NCBI GenBank assembly: GCA_964019415.1
Contig: OZ025874.1
Span: forward strand, 6,278,592 to 6,342,591
DNA from: Ianthella basta
Taxonomy: Eukaryota; Porifera; Demospongiae; Verongiida; Ianthellidae
Direction: 5' to 3'
Length of the DNA stretch: 64,000 bases
A program made the translations under genes and the position numbers. Position 1 is the stretch's first letter. Each line of letters begins with the position of its first letter. Shown one piece after another: positions 58,540 to 64,000 of the stretch. Under the pieces are notes generated by a model. It had not been told where the DNA came from. It made no database searches and saw only the letters and a program-made list of their open reading frames with translations.

Positions 58540-61500
58540 ATGATTCAGTCAGTTAGCAAGATGGCCAGTGCCCCTGGCCAAAACGACCTGGTTTCTTTCA
58601 CCAAGGTTTGGGAAGACTGCAGATTGCTAACCAAGGGACTTCAAATCCAACATCAGGACCATGTTCTCTCCATCACTGGGTACGAATGATCGAGTAGCTT
58701 TCCAACACTTTTTCTGAGTCGTGACTTTAATTAGACTTATCACATACAACCGGCTCGTTCGTCTTACGTAAAATTAGAGTAGGAGCACAGTACCGGGTTG
58801 ATAAGTGGCAGCAGTAAGCGGCGTTGAACCATTCCATCGTTCGAAACTAGCCTATAAGGAGAGGAAGGGCGAGTAGTTCCGGCCTGATTGGCTAGCTTGG
58901 GCTGCTGAAACCCCGCGTTAGGGCGTAAGTTGTCCTGGGTTCGGCTGCCAGCTGGTGCCAATTTTCCCTTTCTTTCCACCACTTCTTCCGAGTCGTGACT
59001 TTAATTACACTTAGACCACTCAGCAGTCGGGCGCTTCGCGCCCTCGTGCCTCGTGCTCTAAATCTCAGAGACACCGCTTGGTCTGCATATAAGTATCGGA
59101 ATGGCTGCTGCCACCGAAATATCGGTAAGTTAGGGTTATGGTTAGGGTTAAGGTTAGGGTTAATCACACAGTCCGGTGGTTGGAGTAGCCCTATGGCTTT
59201 TTAGACACCGGCCGGTGGCAGGAGCAATTATGTGACACCGGTAACCACCGCATTTTCGGTAGCAGTAGCAGCGGCCTTTAACTATTACTTATCACAGTTA
59301 CAACCGGCTCGTTCGTCTTACGTAAGAGTAGCTACGTAGCAAATGTGTACCTAGGCATGCTTTTCCTTTTGTCATTGCCGAGTGGCGAGCGTCAGCGAGT
59401 GAAGCGAGGCCAATGATTGCATGCGTTCTATTCCAGATTTTGCTATACATAATATAGATTTGCTAGCTGCAATGCCCGCCTATGGCAAGCCTTGAGCTTA
59501 GCCCTGTAAACAGTATATACGCCCGTAAACATTCTCACAAGATTCCACACGTCAGGCATTTTGGTGATATACGTACAAACACTGTTCCTGCAGATCTGGA
59601 GACAATGTGCTGAATCTTCTGCTTGAGGAACCAAAAGCAATTAGTAAGTTTGCTAATACAGCTTGTGCATTCTCGCCCATTTGTACTATCTTACTAGCTA
59701 TAATTCACGGGATCTAAAATTTTTATATAATTATGTTTGTTCAGCCATAAAATCGGCGCCTTGCCGGAAATCGGCTCGAGACGCTCCGTGCCAGTTGAGG
59801 GGCTGGGGGGCCATGTTCTTAACGGGGTGCCGTTCGCCTAACTGTCTTGCGGCCGAAAAGCTTTCGTCAATTCTCCGCGGGCCGACACGCCATTTTCAAA
59901 TTATGGACCGGCCTTTCCACTACGGTCATTGGCGTACTTGATACGAGCTATGCCAGTTAAGAGATTGGAGGACATGAGCTTAGAGAGGTGCTGTTCACCT
60001 AGCTGCCCTGCAGCCGAAGAGCGCGCTTCCTTTTTTTCCACGGGCCGAGACGCCATTTTTAATTATTGGTCTCTAGGACTTTCGGTTACGGAAAATCTTA
60101 TTCGTTGTTTGTCTGGCTAGCTAGACCGTCCCGATATAGCAAAATTTTCGCGACCTAAAAATTTCGCGAATCGCTGCCAAAATGGGGTATCAGAAATGTT
60201 CGTGAAGGAGATTCTACAAAGGTGGACATTAAAGCCCTTTTAGTGTAAATAGCAGAAGCAATCGCTTCTGAAATCAAGCAAACGAAAGAGCTACACGCCG
60301 TTTGTTCATTCGCCATTTTATTATGACATCACCTACGTACACAAGTTATTATTACCGTATGCGCTTTAATTTTCGCGGGGTTTATATTTCGCGGATTTGC
60401 AATTTTCGCGGTTTTCACGTTTTTAAATTCGCGGGTGCTGGGTACAGTGGTGTTGCAATATTCGCGGGTGAAATATTCGCGGATGTCTTTCGACATGTTG
60501 TTCTAGTGCCAGTGGGCGTCCCAATGCTTGCACAGGCAGTTTTTCCACAGGTTTATCATCCCCTTTTCTTTTCGGCTGGCCAATTCAGCGCAATACGACT
60601 TCTTCCGCCCTCTCACTGTGCTCTCCTTCAACTCTAAGCCTTTGCTTTGTCTTTAAATCACGTAAGGCTGCTGCAATGCCATTTTCAGCGGTATACGTAC
60701 TTGGCGATCTTTGCTTTCTGAGTCTCTGTGGTGGTCTTGTCATATTGGTCCCTTTTCATCGACCCCTTGGCCACCGATCCGCTTTGCAGCAGCTGCAGCC
60801 ACGAGCGTAATGATCTCGACTTCTTTCTGTACAGACTTCGCCGTTGATGGAGGAACAATCTTCTCCAACTCTGGAACGATGTCGCGCTGGGGTACCAAGT
60901 AAGGACGAATAGACATGTTTGTCGGCAGCAAGAACAACAGGTCGGGAACAAAGGAACTAGCGAAGCGAGTTTGCCCCGTAGCCAATTATCGCCATTTTTG
61001 TTACGCAGACGTCATTGATTGGCTCGAGCGGTGTAAGTCCATTTACAGTGATGTCCAAATATTCGCGGACGAAATATTCGCGGATGGCTGCTGATGCGCG
61101 AAAACCGCGAACATTAAACCCCGCGAAAATTAAAGCGCATACGGTATACCATAAGTATTATATGCATATAAAATTCGCGAAAATTACTGGTCGCGAACAT
61201 TTTGCGATATACGGTACGTCCAGGGCGCTTATACCGGAAGGGCACCTGGCGCTTATTGGGACGGTCTAGCTAGCCAGACTAATTCGTTGTCTGCAAACGT
61301 TCCTATTTAACCGTCATTATAGCAGCCAGCCTCCGTTGCTACCTGTGCAGATAGTTCAAAACTGGCAAGGTACCGACTCACTGGCTTGTGATAAGCTGGG
61401 AGCCTGCCCGAAGGGCGGGCATTCAGCTAGTAGTATATAATGTGATGTATCTATAAAATACCTCTGTATAGTCACTGCTATCATTAATGATTAACATAGT

Positions 61501-63996
61501 ATAAGAATTCAAATCTGTTATAATGTCTTACAGATGCATGTATTTTTCAGTTAACTACCCCTGATTCTGGTGGACAACTGACATAACCAAGTGAACAACA
61601 GTACACGACTCATGCATACATAGATTAACACTTGCACGTACACAATTTCATGTCAATCAGCATACATGTATCTATTGCCTGCCTTAATTGTCTCTGTACA
61701 GCTGCAGTGGATATTTCGATGGCTCAGAATGCCATTCTTGAACTGAAAGTTGCTGGAATAAAGCACTTGCAACATGCACAGTTTGTACGCTTATTGGGAG
61801 AGAGCCCTTCCAGCAAGGAAGAGAGGTGAACACATCACTGCTGTCATAGCTAGTTGTACAGAATCCCGATTCATGGTGTACTTAAGAGAGTATACTTACT
61901 TTCAACTGAAATTATTACGGACTGTAGTTGGGTTCTCAGCCTGTTGTCTGCAGTTTGAGTGCACGTGCAGGCAATTAGCATTGTTCATCTCTTATGCCAT
62001 GGCTGTACTACAGGACTCATAATAGTCAGTGAGCCATTATTATGGAGTGATTCCTTCTGAATGAGGCCAGTGGCAAGGATTCCAACCACTTTCGGTCCCT
62101 CGTCAGGTTTTTTTGATGATGTCTGCCATGTTTGGTATTAGCTAATTGGTAGAAATCCAATAGTGAGGGGTAAATTTGAACCAGACATTTTTGCTGCATT
62201 TCATGAATATTGCAGTAACCATATGATTCTAACAGATGCTTGCATGCACAAAGTCATATGGACAACTCATCATATAGCACGCATATAGTGTATACATATT
62301 ATCCTCCTTATGACTACCTCAATGGTGCAATGGATACTGTGATCCACTTGGATACAAATTAATTTTCGTTACCATGCAGTACTAATACTAAGATCTTATA
62401 CTTTGCATAGGCAAATTATTGTATGTACGAACAGCTCTAAATGTGAACACTACATCATGCAGGTTGACCTTATTGTTTTCAATCAAGAACAAACTCCCAG
62501 AGTATGCAAGGGTATGTCACACTAGATAGAACTGATGTGTTGCCATTGTATTCTTTGTGCATGATACAGGCTTACTGCATGAATTACTGAGAAGTAATGT
62601 CGATGACTGGATTGAATCTCTCCTATAACGAAGGTCATCTCTGATGAGATGGACAATCAGTCTATTAAATTGCTTTGAGAGACTCTGATTATAGTAATGC
62701 ATGTGTGCATACATGCTAACAAGTTTGTATCAAGATGAATATGAGGACAATAGCACACAAATAATTTGTTTCAGTTAGAAATACTGCATGAGCTGCACAA
62801 ATATTAGGAATTAAGACATACCTGCATGCACTTTCTACTGTGCAGACTTTCTGGGAGAATAACAGACACCTCGTATGTGAAGATCCAGGTCTGTCCTTTA
62901 GAGGAGTGCGTCACAATTCTTCTTTGGCTTGCAATTGGAACCATGTTGTTGGTGATTCCTCAGTTGAAAGCTTCTTTAATGCATCCTCCCTTGAAGAGCA
63001 GCAGCTGATCTTTAATGGCTGGCCCACTGACAAGTTGAGGGAAAAAGTTGGGTAAGGCAGTCAACCTTCTGCAAGATTGACTATAGTACATCTCGACACA
63101 AGCTACATTTGCGAATGTTTTTTAGTCTTCCTAAAGCCATGAATCTTCATATAAAACAAACATTTGCTGCTTAAATATTCTGTGTACATGTATAAGGTTG
63201 CTGTCAACATGACGAACAATGTCACTTTTCATGCCCTCACTATGCAGCTCATATATTACCACTGTGGCAAATGACCGCAAGGCATGTGATCCTACAAATC
63301 AGTGGCCGAAGCAGAGCGATGCTGATTTGGAAGCAAGAGTGTGGGAAGGAATTGTTCACTGCTGTACTCAAGTGCCAGCCAAGGACAACTTCTATCTCAG
63401 CTGGTACCTCAGGGGGAGTGCAGGGTATGACCCTCTCACCAAGCCAGATCTTTGTCCACCCTACTTACAAGAGAAATCCTTTGAAAAGCTGAAGGTAAGC
63501 CGAATAATATATAGGAGGTATGCACGTAACATATATAGCATGTACAGAGTAGTTCACAAATATATACACTTCAGCTTTGAAATAAGGGTTCGAACCTTAA
63601 AATAACACTAGTACAATACGTATACGTAACATATATATCAGTATTATTTTAAGGTTAACTGAAGCATAATTGTATTCTATTCTATAAAGAGAAAATAATA
63701 TGTATGTATGTCTGCAATCTCATACATTCAGCCATTTTGAAATAATTAAGCAATCCTGCTGTTATCATGGGGAATGGACCTCCTGGCCATACACAACTTG
63801 CAATGGCAACTTGTACTGTATAATAAAATTAAGCATAAAATGCCTTTTCAGCCACAGTTAGAGATGATATGGCTATAAATTATAGCTCTAAGCTGCATTC
63901 CTGACCAATTTCACTCAGAAACTGGTAGATCGTCTGACTATAGTCACCTCTCCCATTGAGGAGTACTTGCCAACAGTGAAGGTTCCACTTGACAAG
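58540..63996 (+). CDS. DUF3419/BtaA-like protein, copy 2 (BtaA-like-2), last exon off the right edge
   Basis: Exons 58540-58679, 59594-59643, 61702-61825, 62463-62511, 62846-63051, 63248-63494 and 63919-63996 have the same lengths and phases as copy 1 (140, 50, 124, 49, 206, 247, 78). No stop or frameshift is seen. The final exon should begin about 1.5 kb right of the window. VWED, the GSGDN SAM loop, AVDIS and YLSWYLRG are all kept; changes are few (for example SSEEER to SSKEER, NNRNAIDP to NDRKACDP). Same proposed enzyme role as copy 1. Only copy 2 has the 790-base transposon in intron 2. Confidence 0.85.
60111..61279. mobile_element. Copy 2 of the GTCTGGCTAGCTAGACCGTC MITE, interrupted by the 790-base transposon
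   Basis: Left end at 60111 and inverse right end ending TAGCTAGCCAGAC at 61279, as in copy 1 (36981-37424), with the later insertion at 60355-61144 between them. Confidence 0.75.
60355..61144. mobile_element. 790-base TIR transposon inserted in BtaA-like-2 intron 2
   Basis: Ends are perfect inverted repeats beginning CCGTATGCGCTTTAATTTTC and continuing GCGGGGTTTA, flanked by TA on both sides (60353-60354, 61145-61146). Copy 1 keeps the empty site: ACAAGTTATTAT-TA-TACCATAAG near 37,240-37,262, so the insertion came after the segment was copied. The interior has overlapping minus-strand open frames of 80-90 codons (60,685-60,985) unlike any family I recognise; no complete transposase. Confidence 0.85.
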
Positions 63997-64000
63997 GTGA

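Overview
The window is animal nuclear DNA. Genes are split into many short exons with GT-AG introns, the proteins are metazoan families (a large extracellular cadherin and secreted alpha-2-macroglobulin/TEP proteins), and introns are full of CA/TG microsatellites, minisatellites and decayed transposons. Compact introns, the mix of families and the many AGCT/GCATGC runs suggest an early-branching animal, most likely a demosponge. That is inference; no marker gene in the window proves it.

Layout, left to right. (1) About 1-13.1 kb, minus strand: the 5' part of a giant cadherin, from its signal peptide at 13,122 to beyond the left edge, with about 16 recognisable cadherin repeats in about 24 exons. 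One of its introns holds a dead Penelope-like retroelement. (2) 15.2-29.1 kb, minus strand: alpha-2-macroglobulin-like gene A2M-1 (about 32 exons, thioester GCGEQN). (3) 29.1-35.0 kb: non-coding sequence, then a dead LINE (minus strand). (4) 35.4-41.9 kb, plus strand: a complete eight-exon gene of 382 residues which, once its exons are joined by splice phase, is recognisable as a DUF3419/BtaA-like protein, the family that moves the 3-amino-3-carboxypropyl group of S-adenosylmethionine to diacylglycerol in betaine-lipid synthesis. (5) 42.9-56.25 kb, minus strand: a second A2M-like gene, A2M-2, with an in-frame stop in its second exon. (6) 56.4-58.1 kb: a second copy of the LINE. (7) 58.5 kb to the right edge, plus strand: a second BtaA-like gene, seven of eight exons visible.

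The repeats of this order have two ages. The two A2M genes are clearly diverged overall, although some thioester-domain exons are nearly identical, as expected after gene conversion. From 33,338/56,444 onward the LINE and BtaA segments are nearly identical at a constant offset of 23,106 bases until small indels and a 790-base transposon insertion in the second copy. The simplest reading is a tandem duplication of 33,338-56,443 (LINE + BtaA-like + A2M-2), which predicts a third, A2M-2-like gene just right of the window; uncollapsed haplotypes in the assembly are the main alternative.

The A2M proteins would be secreted protease traps or opsonin-like immune proteins, the cadherin an adhesion or polarity receptor, and the BtaA-like enzyme an intracellular lipid enzyme. 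No shared pathway is visible. What links the last two is their repeated physical arrangement: divergent 5' ends around the LINE, and convergent 3' ends between BtaA-1 and A2M-2.
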